Below, piece by piece: positions 1 through 10,741 of a stretch of 64,000 bases of DNA. The notes below the pieces were generated by a model. That model had not been told where the DNA came from and did not search any database. It saw only the letters and a program-made list of their open reading frames with translations. The translations under genes were made by a program, and so were the position numbers. Source of the stretch: Tigriopus japonicus (lineage: Eukaryota; Arthropoda; Copepoda; Harpacticoida; Harpacticidae); NCBI GenBank assembly GCA_010645155.1, contig CM021313.1, forward strand, positions 1,668,588 through 1,732,587. Reading direction: 5' to 3'. How positions within the stretch are numbered: the stretch's first letter is position 1; each line of letters begins with the position of its first letter.

Positions 1-603
1 AAGCCAATCAAAAGTGCATCTAGTTGGCCGAAAAAGGCTTGAAGAGGCAAGTTGATCCGGGTGTCAAAAGCGAATCGCCTTGAATCCGATCTCTTCCAAA
101 CCTGGCGTGTTGCTCCCAAAAAACTCTTGAACAGCCGTTTGAATTCCGATTAGCCAACACGAATGGTGCACTTGTCCTCATTTGTGTTTAAATCTTTGCA
201 TCAGGTTCAGACTGAATTCAATGTTTGGGAGAGACTTGAGGCGTTCATCGAGGTTTACCGAAACAAGGGATTAGAAATTCATGTTTGAAATGGCTAAAAG
301 CTCTCAGACTTGCAAAAAAAGGCTTGAGGTCTGACGAGAGTTGTAAAGCGACGTGCTCCTCGAAACCAGTCCTTACCACAACCATTGCAAAGGATGAAGC
401 CATGAAAAATCTCGAAGCGTGTTTTACTATCACTTTGACTAGCCCGTAAATGTCTTTGGTGACAAGGCTAAGCGAATCCTGAACATAACTCTTGAATCAT
501 TAAAACTAGATTGTTCCTGGCCTCATCTTGAAAAGCCCCAAGAGTTCGAACGAGCTCATAAAACAGATGATTATGGTTAAGAAGACCTCTTCTTTTATTG
601 CAG

Positions 604-875
604 ATAAGATCACCTCCTACACGGATTACGTGTTCAACTTGGAGAAACTGACCGTGTACGCCAGTCGGAAGAAGTTCGACAATGTCAATGATCTGACTTT
701 TCATTCGAAATGCGAGTCCGTGACTCGGATGAATAACGCCCTTTACAACCCGCGGTTACATTTCGAATGTCCCGAACAGAAGAAAGGTCGCTATCTTTAT
801 GTGAAGGCCACAGGGTCGCCCAATCGATGGAGGAAACTCTTTACTGTCGTCTTGTGCGAAGTTATGGTGTATTAA
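604..875 (+). CDS. F5/8 type C (fucolectin-like) protein, last exon only
   Basis: The frame from 604 to the TAA at 873-875 encodes about 90 residues that look like the C-terminal half of an eel-fucolectin/F5/8C carbohydrate-binding domain. Cysteines lie in the usual spacing (KCESV ... HFECPE), followed by the strand GRYLYVKATG and the closing motif VLCEVMVY. A pyrimidine-rich tract ending in TTGCAG at 598-603 is a good 3' splice site, so this is probably a terminal exon rather than a complete protein. The frame stays open upstream of the splice site without similarity to the domain. I found no upstream exon with the first half of the domain in 1-600; it may lie left of the window. A poly(A) signal follows at 1166. 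Family function (glycan binding, often secreted) is inferred from the domain. A pseudogene fragment is the main alternative. Confidence 0.6.
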
Positions 876-1165
876 AGGTGTTAATGAAGGCACACGCAAA
901 TCAAGAATTGAGAGGAGCAGCTTTCAAGCTATCACATTCGCTTTTTGGAAGAATGGTTCCAACTTGGGAGCTCCTTGGACTGAAAGTTCTGCCTATTATG
1001 TGCGACCACAATGCAAATGATCTCAAGTTCAACACGTTGGTACACCCCTATAATATTTTGATGTCAAGTGCGCTGAAAATGCAAGGGCTGAATTCGTTAT
1101 GCAGACACATGTTTTGCAATTTGGTGCTCCAACTCCATATCTCGTATTTTGTACTGAACTGATGA

Positions 1166-1171
1166 AATAAA
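1166..1171 (+). terminator. Poly(A) signal AATAAA
   Basis: AATAAA about 290 nt after the stop of the fucolectin-like exon. It fits a normal 3' UTR length. Confidence 0.45.
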
Positions 1172-1686
1172 AGCCGCTATTAACTTCTTGAAACGATCTC
1201 CATATTTACCCAGAAAGAAGGAAAACGTTACGAAGTCTTTCTTTTCTGCTTTTGTTTTGGTAATGTGGTTTTGAGACCACCGCTCAACCAACTTCACGCG
1301 GCAAGTTGATTACATAATTCCATCTGAAATGACCTCTGAAAGCCACGTCATTTCGGGATATCAAAATGGGGTTTGCGCTCTGATGCATCCACTGTAGTGG
1401 AATTTGGATTCACACACCAATCTTTCTTGACCAAATGCAAAGTGAAGGAGGCTCAAATGATGATCAACGTACAATTCTCAAAAAGCCCTTCAGTTGGTGT
1501 TTATGGTATTGCGCCTCAGTCTCATCTGCTTAGCTACAAAGATGGCCTGAGGCCTTGTCTAGTAGCTTTCAACTGAAATTAGACTTGAACTGAGCATTCT
1601 GGTGAGGGCAAATGCTCTCTCTCATATTCAGTCCAATTTTTGTACCAGAGTGATTCACATCATCTTTGAGATCACTCTCTATCAAG

Positions 1687-2091
1687 ATGATGATGGTAAT
1701 TAGCTGGTTAACAGGTCTTGCTCTCATTCTGGGCGGAACTCATGCCAAACCCTTGGACGATGGTTTAGGGGGCGTGGTGGGACAACGCACACCTGGTACT
1801 GGTTCTGTGTGGCCTCCATTTCCAGGGGCTGGACAAGGTTATTGGGCTCGAAAAGCTGGATTTTACGAACAACAACCATCGGAAGCACCTCAAAAACCAG
1901 CACTCCCAATTTTCACCGTTCCACTTCCTACACCAAATCCAACGACCAAAGCTCCACTTGTGGACCAATCTGCGATAGAACCCGCAAGTCCCGCCCCTCT
2001 CTTGCCCACTCCTCAAAGAATTCCCAAAGTTCTCATCTTGAATCCTCTGCAGTTATGGAATTTACAAGCTGGTCAGTTACAAGTATTGTAG
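1687..2091 (+). CDS. Small secreted Pro/Thr-rich protein, function unknown
   Basis: A 134-residue single-exon frame. The frame can be extended seven codons upstream but has no ATG there, so I start at the ATG triplet cluster beginning 1687. The N-terminus is a clear signal peptide: a hydrophobic stretch (ISWLTGLALILGG) then a small-residue cleavage site THA before KPLDD. The mature part is low-complexity and rich in Pro, Thr and Gly, with no cysteine, which suggests an extracellular or cuticle/mucus-type peptide or a propeptide. It ends in a short hydrophobic tail (LQLWNLQAGQLQVL). I recognise no family. An A-rich stretch around 2140-2160 could serve as a weak poly(A) region, but there is no canonical AATAAA close by. 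Confidence 0.5.
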   Translation: MMMVISWLTGLALILGGTHAKPLDDGLGGVVGQRTPGTGSVWPPFPGAGQGYWARKAGFYEQQPSEAPQKPALPIFTVPLPTPNPTTKAPLVDQSAIEPASPAPLLPTPQRIPKVLILNPLQLWNLQAGQLQVL

Positions 2092-3752
2092 TAAACCGGA
2101 AACGAAGAGAACCATTGGAAAAGTGAGATGTATAAGTAATTAAAACGCTAAAAAATATATTTGATGAACGTCTTGTTTTTGTGATGAGTTTTGAAGCCCA
2201 AAGTTGTGGGATTGGGGTTTGGACAGAGTATGTGCTCAATCATTCCTGAGTATGAGGGATTGAATAACAAAAAAAATCAATCTATCAAGTGTGTTTTCGC
2301 ACAAGTAGAATCATCTTGTACGGAAAAGAAACCAATGGAATCTTATTTGGAATACATTTTCTATAGCAATGAATAACGAGGTTGCGTCAATGAGCTACGA
2401 CTACTTCCGTTAGAACCTCTTCTTTTTCTCGTCGATTCCGAGTTTCCTTTCCAACGTTGGTGAGGTTGATTACAAAAAGCCCTTCTACGTGTACAAGAAT
2501 AAATGTCCGGCTTCGGCATAAATTATTTTAGTGTGACACAGGAAATCCAAATACTCCTCCCAAGTCAGCCTGCCTGATAAAATAACCAGAATTGTTGGCG
2601 TTGCCCCTTCACCCACCCCGTGTCCACCGCATTCGTCCTTCAAAATCGGTCCGGGTCCGTCCTTCAGTCGGCAACAGACACATCGGCCATCGCACTCACA
2701 CGCATCTACCTGTTCTATTGTTGTCACACACTGTCCTGGATATAAAATCTATTGTATTCTCAAATCCAATTCATCGCAAAATTGCAACTATTTTGCCGGT
2801 AAAATTACCCAAAAATCCTTTCAAAAACTTTTTTTAATGTCTCATCTTGTATTATTTAACTCACAATTTCCTCTCTAGGAGCATTGCTATGAGTTTTCTT
2901 ACTTTCAGCATAACGTTAACAAATCGACTATTTCGTTTTGTCCACTGGCCTGAAACTCCAGACCAGGGGCCTAACACCAACTTGACTAACTCACCAACTC
3001 AGACCAACTCGTCCACTGCCGCTCGAAGCTCAATTTCAGGGCCTCTAGGTAGCGCTTTTTCTAAAACAACTTGCGTCAATTTTTCATCCAAATCTAGCGC
3101 CATTAAAGACAAAAAAAGCTCAAAAAATACCCTTTTACATTATGGAAATGTAAAAATTGTGTTCTAAATATAAATAATATCATAAAGCACTTATTAAATT
3201 CAGAAACCCGTGTTGATCCCTTCTCGATAACATTCGCTAAGCCATACCATCTATGAATTAGGTGACACTGCGTCAAGGTAGTAGTAGTAGCAGTGGTAGT
3301 CGGGATAACTTACTTCATTGAGTTGCTTAGTCACATACGAGTACAACTGTACAAGTGAGTAGTAGTCACTCGACGCTGCATGCATCCACCGTCAGTCAGT
3401 CAATCAGTCAATCAGAAAAGAAGGAAGTGAGCCTGTGAATCTTTCCGAACATTTTCGATATCGTCCAGGGTACATGAGCTAAATTTAGGGTCAAGGCTGC
3501 CCATCCTTGGACCTTAGGGAACACGCTAAGCCATTGAGTGAGTGAGTGAGTGAGTGAGTTGGGCTGTTCAGTCAGTGTATTTTTTTTAACTTTGTCGTGT
3601 CGAGTTGGAAGAGGAGGATGGGCAGCGGTGGTGGATCCTGATTCGATCGATTGAGCCCGCTTTTCTACATACATACACGAATTAGAACAATCATTATTAT
3701 TATTATTATAGGCTGGTCGGTCGAACTTAGTTAAGCGAGTTGCTCTGGCAAG
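2092..3752. other. Intergenic stretch upstream of epsinR
   Basis: No supportable gene. It contains AT-rich sequence, a short open stretch at 2847-3167 without recognisable similarity, GTA-type trinucleotide repeats near 3280-3300, a GTGA/TGAG tetranucleotide run at about 3534-3559 and an ATT run at about 3690-3710, only 40-60 bp before the epsinR ATG. The last few hundred bases are probably promoter and 5' UTR of epsinR. Confidence 0.5.
3534..3559. repeat. (GTGA)n microsatellite
   Basis: About six copies of GTGA/GAGT in a row, roughly 200 bp upstream of the epsinR start codon. The complementary CACT repeat occurs upstream of UBTD as well. Confidence 0.8.
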
Positions 3753-6274
3753 ATGATTTCCATGTGGAAGGTCCGCGAGATGGTGGACAAGGCCACCAAT
3801 TTGGTGATGAACTACACGGATACCGAGGCCAAGGTACGCGATGCCACCAATGACGACCCTTGGGGACCCTCGGGTCAACAGATGCAGGAGGTGGCGGCTT
3901 TCACCTTCACCTACGAGCAATTTCCCGAGGCCATGGGCATGTTGTGGAAGCGCATGCTGGTCGATAATCACACCAACTGGCGACGCACTTACAAGTCCTT
4001 GTTGCTCTTGGACTACTTGCTCAAGAATGGCAGTGAACGCGTGGTGACCTCGGCACGCGAACATTTGTACGACCTCCGAGCCATGGAGAACTACACGTTC
4101 GTCGAGGAGAATGGTGAGATGGAACGCAATTTAGAAAGAGGCGGTCAAAGTCAACTAGGAGAAGGAGGAATACTTTTGCCGTTGATCTCAACATATTCAT
4201 TTCGCAGAAATCGTCTCTGAACTCGATCAAAGCTTAATGATGTCGTTGACCGACAATAGTCTTAGGACCAACTTTGACCGCCCTTCATAAAGATACTACA
4301 TAAGGATACCCTGCAAAGAATTTTTTTAATGATTTTTAAAGTGTTTTTGAAGGCTTGAATGTTTGAATATGTTAGAATTTAATTATATTTTAAATTTGCA
4401 AGTTGCAAGTTGCAATGTTCAAGACGAGAGATTTTGTTTCCTCGCGTATATTAACTAACCCTACTCCGCTCTTGAAATAGAAATGCGAGCATGGTTATGC
4501 AAGTTTAGCGGTGCCCTTTTGCCTGCCTGGGAAAAAGAAACGTGCATTCAAAATCGCAAATCAAAGGGCAACTTCTTCTTCTTAACTTCAAAGGAGTCGT
4601 ATTACGCACATCGTCTTTGTTAGTCGTCGTAAACTGAAAACTTCGGTTCGTTAGGCTCGTCAACAATAGCCAAAGACATGAATCATGAGTTACACGTCAT
4701 CCACTTTTTCAGGCAAAGACCAGGGTGTTAATATCAGGCATAAAGTGACGGACTTGCTAGATTTCATCCAAGATGACGATCGACTTCGGGAGGAGCGAAA
4801 GAAGGCTAAAAAGAACAAGGACAAATACATTGGCATGTCCAGTGATGCTATGGGATTCCGAGGTTCTCGAGGGTTCGACACGGGTTGGACCGAGAAATGG
4901 CCTTCATCCGGGGGAGGCGGGGGAATCGGTGGGGGACCCACCTCCATCTCTCGCTCCGGCTTTCGCGATCACACCCCGGAGTTCGAAGATGACGGCTATC
5001 GGGAAACCACCGCCACGCCCCCTGCCATTGACGACTTCAAGGATGACGACGATGGCTTTAGTCTGCCCTCGAACTCGTCCCGAGGTGGATTGGGCTCGCC
5101 TACACCGCCGATTTCCAACACCATCACCCGACAACCGGTGGTCAAATCGCCGCCCACGTTCACGAGCAAACCCCCTGCCAAAGTCTCCAAGCCGAGAAAG
5201 CCCATTGATTTAGGAGCGGCCGCCACCTACGCCCAAAATGCGGCCTTGGCCAAACCGTCCGCGTCCAAACCCGCTTCACAAACCGCGGCTCCTCCTGCTC
5301 CTAAGAACACCCAGTTATTGGACGATCTCTTTGGAGACCAGACTGTGAGCCCTGGCGCCTCCAATGTGAATGGGGGCCCCAAGTCGCTTCCCGCTTCACA
5401 TGTGATCGATAATACTGACTTGTTCTCTGAACCGAGCGCAAGCAACACGGATGTGAATGCCAATGGAGATTTCGGCGATTTCACCTCTGCATTTACCGAC
5501 AATGGAGCGGGAAACTCTGGTCGCAATGATGAAGGCTTTGCCGACTTCTCCTCTGCCTTTAACTCGAACAATTCCAGTGACACGATCCCGTCCTCTTCGG
5601 GCTCGGCCGATCTTTTCGCTTCTTTGCCCGCGTCGTCCACTTCTCACGTGGACCTTATGGGTGGCCTGGGATCAGCACCGAGTGGCTTGAGTGCCAGCTC
5701 AAATGCCATGGACCTATTGAGTGGACTGGATCTGGGAGGCGGAGGTTTAGCCTCTAATGCTCCTGCACCATCCTTTCATACGTCAAACAACATGATGGGC
5801 GCGAGTTCCAACCCCTCGTCTGGTTTTCACGACCTCATTGGATCCTCATCGACTTCCTTGGGCTCGATGCCGCCACCGCTCATTCAAGCCCAATTCGGCG
5901 GGACCTCCAATGTGTTGCAACCTCAAGGACCATTGGCCATGAAAATTTCAATGGGCAATGGCAATGGTCCATCGTCATCGGCATCACCCTCCCACGTATC
6001 TGGAGGGTCGGGAAATTCCTCCTCCACTACCACAACAACTACGAATTCCGGTGTTTTGCCTGAAAGGTGGGGTAACGTGGGATCTTTGAACATCGACTTG
6101 GATAATTTGTCGTTGACTGGTCGGAGTCAGACCAAGAAGTCTGTGCCCATGAATGCCATGAAATCGTCCTCGAGCAGTGAATCGCCCGTGTCTCCATTGG
6201 GACCTCAATCTGGATTCCCTGGGGGATATCAGAAGAACTACTTACCCACCAACGGCTCGAACGATTTGCTCTGA
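3753..6274 (+). CDS. CLINT1: Epsin-related clathrin adaptor (epsinR / CLINT1)
   Basis: Two exons, 3753-4113 and 4713-6274, joined GT-AG across a 599-nt intron in phase 1; the product is 640 residues. Residues 1-150 form an ENTH domain (WKVREMVDKATN ... NDDPWGPSG ... NWRRTYKSLLLLDYLL ... QDDDRLREERKKAKKNKDKY). The rest is disordered and rich in Ser, Gly and Asn, with clathrin/AP-1/GGA-binding type motifs (LLDDLFGD, GDFGDF, DLFASLP) and a conserved C-terminal block (LPERWGNVGSLNIDLDNLSL). There are no ubiquitin-interacting motifs and no NPF runs, and the IDLGAAA block after the ENTH domain is typical of CLINT1/lqfR rather than classical epsin 1-3. The known role is TGN/endosome membrane bending and AP-1 clathrin coat recruitment. 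The exon joint is certain because the reading frame restores the conserved ENG-KDQG boundary. Confidence 0.93.
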
Positions 6275-6810
6275 ATGTGATGATACAAATGTCTCGACTC
6301 TAATTATCTTATTTGCGGATCATTGGTGTCCTCTATGCAGCGGTCGATGTTGACTGATCCATTCCCACGCCGTTTTGTCTTTAATGGTTCATCTTACTTT
6401 AGAGAGGCGTTCCTTCATGGATTCCGCAAAGAAGACTTTATATATACATCTATATCTACATTGTATCCTTGAGAGATATTTTTATCGATTCCGATTTTCT
6501 ATCCTGTATGTATACACACACTCTCAGAACAGGCTAAGCCCGAATAATTCGCTTTTGCCTTTTGTCCAATAACGAGTTGTGAACTTTCATTGCTCCTGAA
6601 ATGGAGTCTGACTCAAGTTGTGAAATGAAGAGAAAAAAGAGGTAACCGGATGATACTCAAATCATTCAGAACGTAACAAAGATGTTCATGGGATGTTGGT
6701 CAAAAGAAATAAGAAGATAAAAAAACAAAACAAAGATTGGTGACGGAGAATGTTTTTTGTCTAGACGAATAATGAATGATAACAACGTTTTCATAAATCT
6801 ATATTTTTGC

Positions 6811-6816
6811 AATAAA
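6811..6816 (+). terminator. Poly(A) signal AATAAA for epsinR
   Basis: First canonical AATAAA after the epsinR stop, about 540 nt downstream. It lies 32 bp from the end of the convergent OCIA gene, so the two 3' ends nearly touch or overlap. Confidence 0.5.
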
Positions 6817-6847
6817 CCCCGCTGTGTGTCTTTAACAAGGACGTCTC

Positions 6848-7783
6848 TTATTTTTGCTCGGTTTGAATTCGCTCCAGACTAGATTGACGGAACTCGTCAT
6901 AGGATCGAGGCAGGACATCTTGCAACGGGATGTCGTCCACTGTGGAATAAAGCGTTGCACTGGGGTTCAGAGGGTCTCGCACGAGAATGAGTTCCCCGCT
7001 CTCTGTCGTAATCGGTGAGGGTGTAATCTCGCCAGGGGCTGAAGGATAACGCCCATGTTTCGCAAAGTATTCTTGTCGCCGAAAGTACTTGGCCACATTA
7101 CTATGGGGGTAGTCTCTGAGAAACAAATTGGCGCAATGACCACTAGCTACGTAACACAATTGACCCAAGGTATAACCGACCACTAGTCCACCCAGGGTCT
7201 TGGGTAAACGAGCCAGACGAGGAGAAGTGAAGAAGGTGCTTTGTTTTAGATATCCCTTGACTTGACCCACGAAACCAAGGGAGCCAAACAACAGCATACC
7301 CGGCAAGTCGAAGTACACATTGGCCACCCGATTGCATTCCTTAAAGATCTTGGTCTCATCCGGACTCAAAGGCGGCATTTCCTTGCCATTTTGATCAAAC
7401 CCGGGAATTCGAATAGTATTATCGTATTCCTCCAGGGGCTTTTCACTCTCAGTGGTGGGCGGGGGAAGTTCTCGGCTCTTTATGGTTAAAGCAATGGATC
7501 CATTGGGTGTTCGTTCCAGGAACTTTTGCTTGCAACTCTGACTTGATAAATAGGAGAGGGGACCCAAACCGAGAACAAGAGCACCTGGTAGTAGCACTTT
7601 GGGCCAGATACCGAAGCGATTCGAGGGCTTAAGCCAACCTCGTCGGGCTGAATATAGAGTCCCACCCACCGTGAAGGCTACCAAGGGCACCGCTCGATAC
7701 CAAAAGCCTTCTTGAAGACATTCTTGGCATATCCTCAATTCTTCGTCTTGAGTGGCTTGTCCAGATTTTCCACCCGCTTTCAT
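6848..7783 (-). CDS. Protein with two tandem OCIA domains
   Basis: A 311-residue single-exon frame. Upstream codons are open but lack an ATG, so the start is the ATG at 7781-7783. Two OCIA domains are visible. The first spans residues 11-97 (ICQECLQEGFWYRAVPL ... RFGIWPKVLLPG ... CKQKFLERTPNG). The second spans 139-233 (LSPDETKIFKEC ... LPKTLGGLVVGYTLGQLCYV ... CANLFL ... PHSNVAKYFRR). Each holds two hydrophobic helices. OCIA proteins (OCIAD1/2) sit in inner mitochondrial or endosomal membranes and affect complex III assembly and STAT signalling; a matching role here is inference. The second domain has lost the usual FWYRG core (it reads VYFDLPG). It lies 119 bp downstream of the single-domain OCIA gene on the same strand, so it probably arose by tandem duplication plus domain duplication. 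Confidence 0.82.
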   Translation of the reverse strand: MKAGGKSGQATQDEELRICQECLQEGFWYRAVPLVAFTVGGTLYSARRGWLKPSNRFGIWPKVLLPGALVLGLGPLSYLSSQSCKQKFLERTPNGSIALTIKSRELPPPTTESEKPLEEYDNTIRIPGFDQNGKEMPPLSPDETKIFKECNRVANVYFDLPGMLLFGSLGFVGQVKGYLKQSTFFTSPRLARLPKTLGGLVVGYTLGQLCYVASGHCANLFLRDYPHSNVAKYFRRQEYFAKHGRYPSAPGEITPSPITTESGELILVRDPLNPSATLYSTVDDIPLQDVLPRSYDEFRQSSLERIQTEQK

Positions 7784-7873
7784 GACCAATGCTAGAAGAA
7801 CAACAACGCAAGAAGACTCGATTATCAACCGTAGCTAAAGCATCGTTCGCGTTCCTGGCATGATTATAATTTT

Positions 7874-7879
7874 TTTATT
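7874..7879 (-). terminator. Poly(A) signal for the upstream OCIA gene
   Basis: TTTATT on the + strand reads AATAAA on the minus strand, 24 nt past the stop of the OCIAD1-like gene and before the next OCIA gene starts. It argues that the two genes make separate mRNAs or are separated by processing. Confidence 0.5.
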
Positions 7880-7902
7880 CGCACACTGTATTGATGGAAA
7901 TA

Positions 7903-8712
7903 TCACTCTTCACTGTAAACCTCGTCCCCGTATTGATTGATACGTCTCCGAGGATCCTGTTTGGGCCTACTGGGCAAATATAACGGCGGAATCTCCTGAT
8001 TCGATGGAGGAGGACCCCCAAAAGATTGCGGTTCAGACTCATCTCGAGGTCTGGCAGCGGGTTGAGGAACTCGTTGACCTTGAAAGTACTTCCTCATCTC
8101 GGCATCGCGATGACGTTGCCGCAAATCGTCATAACTGAGTCCACGCTTCTCAACCGTCTTTTCTGAGGGCTCTTCAGGCGCATCAAATGGGTTATTCGGC
8201 TCATTATTGGCCAAATGACTGTCCGATGAAAGAAACTGTCGATCATTCTCATAGCCCAGATTTTTCTCCCTCATCATGCGATCCCGGTGTAGGATCTCCA
8301 TCTCAGTCGGGGTAGTATCGGGAAATCCCCGGGATTCGCGAATGCGTCGAGCCATATTAGAGTGGGGCGCTTTCTGAAGGAACTTTTCGCTACAAACTCC
8401 GGAATATGACCCATATCCCACGAGCATGCCCAAGGTTCCCGCCACAAAGGGCTTGAACCATAGACCTATGGGCCCACCGGAAGAGAGACGCCCATTTTTA
8501 ATGCCCATGAAGATTGATCCACCCATGATAAGGGCCATAGGCAGACCTCGATTATAGAAGGCCTCTTGTTGGCATTCTTTCATGATGGCTTGCTCCTCGG
8601 ATGAGAGAGGCATATTGGATCCGGAGGATTGGGAGGATTTTGGCGAGGCATTGTCATAAAAGGACGATGGCGATGGCCTTGAAGGCTCCGAACCGTGGGC
8701 GGGGTAACTCAT
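7903..8712 (-). CDS. OCIAD1: OCIA domain-containing protein 1-like (asrij)
   Basis: A 269-residue single-exon frame with an ATG at 8710-8712. One OCIA domain lies at about 37-126: LSSEEQAIMKECQQEAFYNRGLPMA, then two membrane helices, then VCSEKFLQKAPHSNMARRIRE. The C-terminal half is hydrophilic and keeps the YDDLRQRHRD motif shared with OCIAD1/asrij. The family localises to mitochondria and endosomes. The N-terminal 35 residues are Ser/Pro-rich and poorly conserved. Length is close to vertebrate OCIAD1 (about 245). The double-OCIA gene follows 119 bp downstream in the same orientation. Confidence 0.85.
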   Translation of the reverse strand: MSYPAHGSEPSRPSPSSFYDNASPKSSQSSGSNMPLSSEEQAIMKECQQEAFYNRGLPMALIMGGSIFMGIKNGRLSSGGPIGLWFKPFVAGTLGMLVGYGSYSGVCSEKFLQKAPHSNMARRIRESRGFPDTTPTEMEILHRDRMMREKNLGYENDRQFLSSDSHLANNEPNNPFDAPEEPSEKTVEKRGLSYDDLRQRHRDAEMRKYFQGQRVPQPAARPRDESEPQSFGGPPPSNQEIPPLYLPSRPKQDPRRRINQYGDEVYSEE

Positions 8713-10741
8713 GGCGAAGGCTGCGAGGTCGAGACTGGAAGGGTTGCTTTTGCTACGGCGGATTCATGTAAGGGTCATCTTGTTACCTCAGATCCCTCAG
8801 ATACATACACTGTCCAGTTTGTTGTGGTTTTACTATGAAGGTGACCATGATTAGTAACGTCTGATAATTTGCGATGGAAGTTGTTTTGTTACATTGTCAG
8901 TTAAAAAGAAATTTATGGTATAAAATGTAATTATCTAAAATTTGGAGACGAAAAAAATAATGTGTGTGATTAAACGTCGCACAAAATCAGCCACAAAGGC
9001 TTTAGACTGAATTTTTGGCAAGTAAATTTCGACACCTTAAGAGGTTTGGTTTGTTTTGATTTTTGAATAAGCATTGACCTACACAATAATTCAGTGAGGT
9101 TTTTCATCAGCTACCTTATTTTGCTTAAGTTCTCAATATGACAATTCAGGAACCACTGTACGTCAGGACGAATTTCAAAAATACACACTGGGTCCGATCA
9201 TTGTACTAAAATGTGAGGTTTTTGCAACAAATGTATTGTTCCGTTTAATTTTCATTGTACTAATCGGACCCAGTGTGTATTTTGAAAGTAATCCTGGCTT
9301 GAGCCATCCTTGGACAATTTGATTGTTGAGCCCTGTTGCTGAAGTTTATGTTAGATAAATTAAAAAGCGCGCTTTTAAAGGAGTTCTGCGTTTCAGGAAT
9401 ATTTTCGATGCAAATGATTGCAGTTTTAGAAATCAGCACAATTCAAGGAAAAACGTCAATGTAGTTGACGCGTTACATCGAGTTTTTGAAAAATTTAAGA
9501 TAAACTAAACAAAAAAGGGTGAATATTTTAGAGAACATTGCACTAAAAATGAAATCATCATCTTGGCTCAAATTGCTCGGAGCAATCTGTCCCTCTGGCA
9601 TTACAACGTGCTGCCTCCATAGTTATTGTATAATTCACTACATGAAATACCACATACAATATTCTGGAATTTTCTCTCATTTTTTACCCTTTGGATCGTG
9701 CTATGACTTTAAAAGAAAGGCACTTTGACGTGAAACGTAGAAAGAGATGATATCTGTATTTTTTGAGTACTCTACTTAAGCAAAACGGGCAAAACGTACA
9801 AGCTGCCAAATGTTTCGTCCTTTTCTATCATGACAGTTTTCAGCCCTAAATTAAATTTTGAAGGTCCTTCTCTTGGAATCAATTTACCAGTCCTAAAACA
9901 AGATACACCTTGATCGAGAGAACACCAGTTCGTTTACGTACATTCAAGCGCATCAAGTCGATCGAGTCACCACTCACTCACTCACTCACTCGCTCGGTTT
10001 TTCTCTCTCTGAAAAAGAAAAGGAGAAGAACAAGCCTCTTGAACGAAGGCCAACTTGGTTGTTGAAAACGACGACGAGGAGGAGAAGAAGGACTTGAGAG
10101 GCCAAACGCTAAGGCTACTGAGTTCGTGTGCTGTTTTCAAGAAAGTGAACGTGATCAAGAAAGAAGCTAGCTCCCTCACGACGACGCACGCACTCACACA
10201 CAAGACCAAGGCCGACAAGGCTGGACTTAACCAGGCCTGTCTTCCACGGACACACACGTACGTCAATGGATGGGCGGTGAGAGCAAAGTACTACTTACAT
10301 GCATACATGCTTGCATGCAGCGATGAATTCAGCTCACATCATGCGTCAATGATTCCATCCTTCGACTCACTCACTCACTCACTCACTGTTCCCTTCTTTC
10401 CCCTTTTCTTCCTCCCCTCCAAGTAAGGCCGCTTCGCGATTAATTTGCAATCTTTTCTCCAGCTCCGATAGTCGTAACGTAGCTTTGTTCAAAGTAGTCG
10501 GGCAGCCTTTCATGGCCTTGTCTCGGTTGCCTTGGGGTTCGCCCTCGCTGTCGTAGTTGAACCAAAGGAAAAAGGCTGTTTTAATCGCAACCACACCATG
10601 GACATTCAAGATTAATCGTTTGCATTGAAGTTCCAAGATCTACGGGATCAGAATGAGTAACATCATGATTCTACTTGTACACGCCTCCTGCCCTCGCCCC
10701 GTTTTATTTCGAGCGATATCGCCCTCCGGGTTCCAATCGTA
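8713..10741. other. Intergenic stretch between OCIAD1 and UBTD
   Basis: No gene recognised. It is a 2-kb divergent promoter region, AT-rich in its first part. It contains a 140-bp inverted-repeat structure at 9159-9298 and two CACT tetranucleotide runs at about 9970-9992 and 10365-10388. Purine-rich segments around 10,055-10,100 may be 5' UTR of UBTD. Confidence 0.5.
9159..9298. repeat. Imperfect inverted repeat (hairpin or small MITE)
   Basis: Arms of about 40 bp (9160-9206 and 9256-9298) share the core ATACACACTGGGTCCGAT and its reverse complement, separated by about 50 bp. The outer parts (TCAGGACGAATTTCAAAA against the complement of TTTGAAAGTAATCCTGG) also pair imperfectly. It is probably the remnant of a short foldback transposon. 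No clear target duplication was found. Confidence 0.65.

Noticed and set aside
767..1162. 131-residue frame overlapping the fucolectin exon
   Set aside because: It is out of frame with the recognisable domain, mostly lies in the 3' UTR, and has no similarity; a shadow frame.
3408..4064. 218-residue antisense frame over the epsinR first exon
   Set aside because: It is the reverse strand of a conserved ENTH exon and low-complexity upstream DNA, with no protein-like motif.
10379..10636. 85-residue minus-strand frame upstream of UBTD
   Set aside because: It overlaps a CACT microsatellite and likely UBTD 5' sequence; the Leu/Glu stretch is not assignable to a family.
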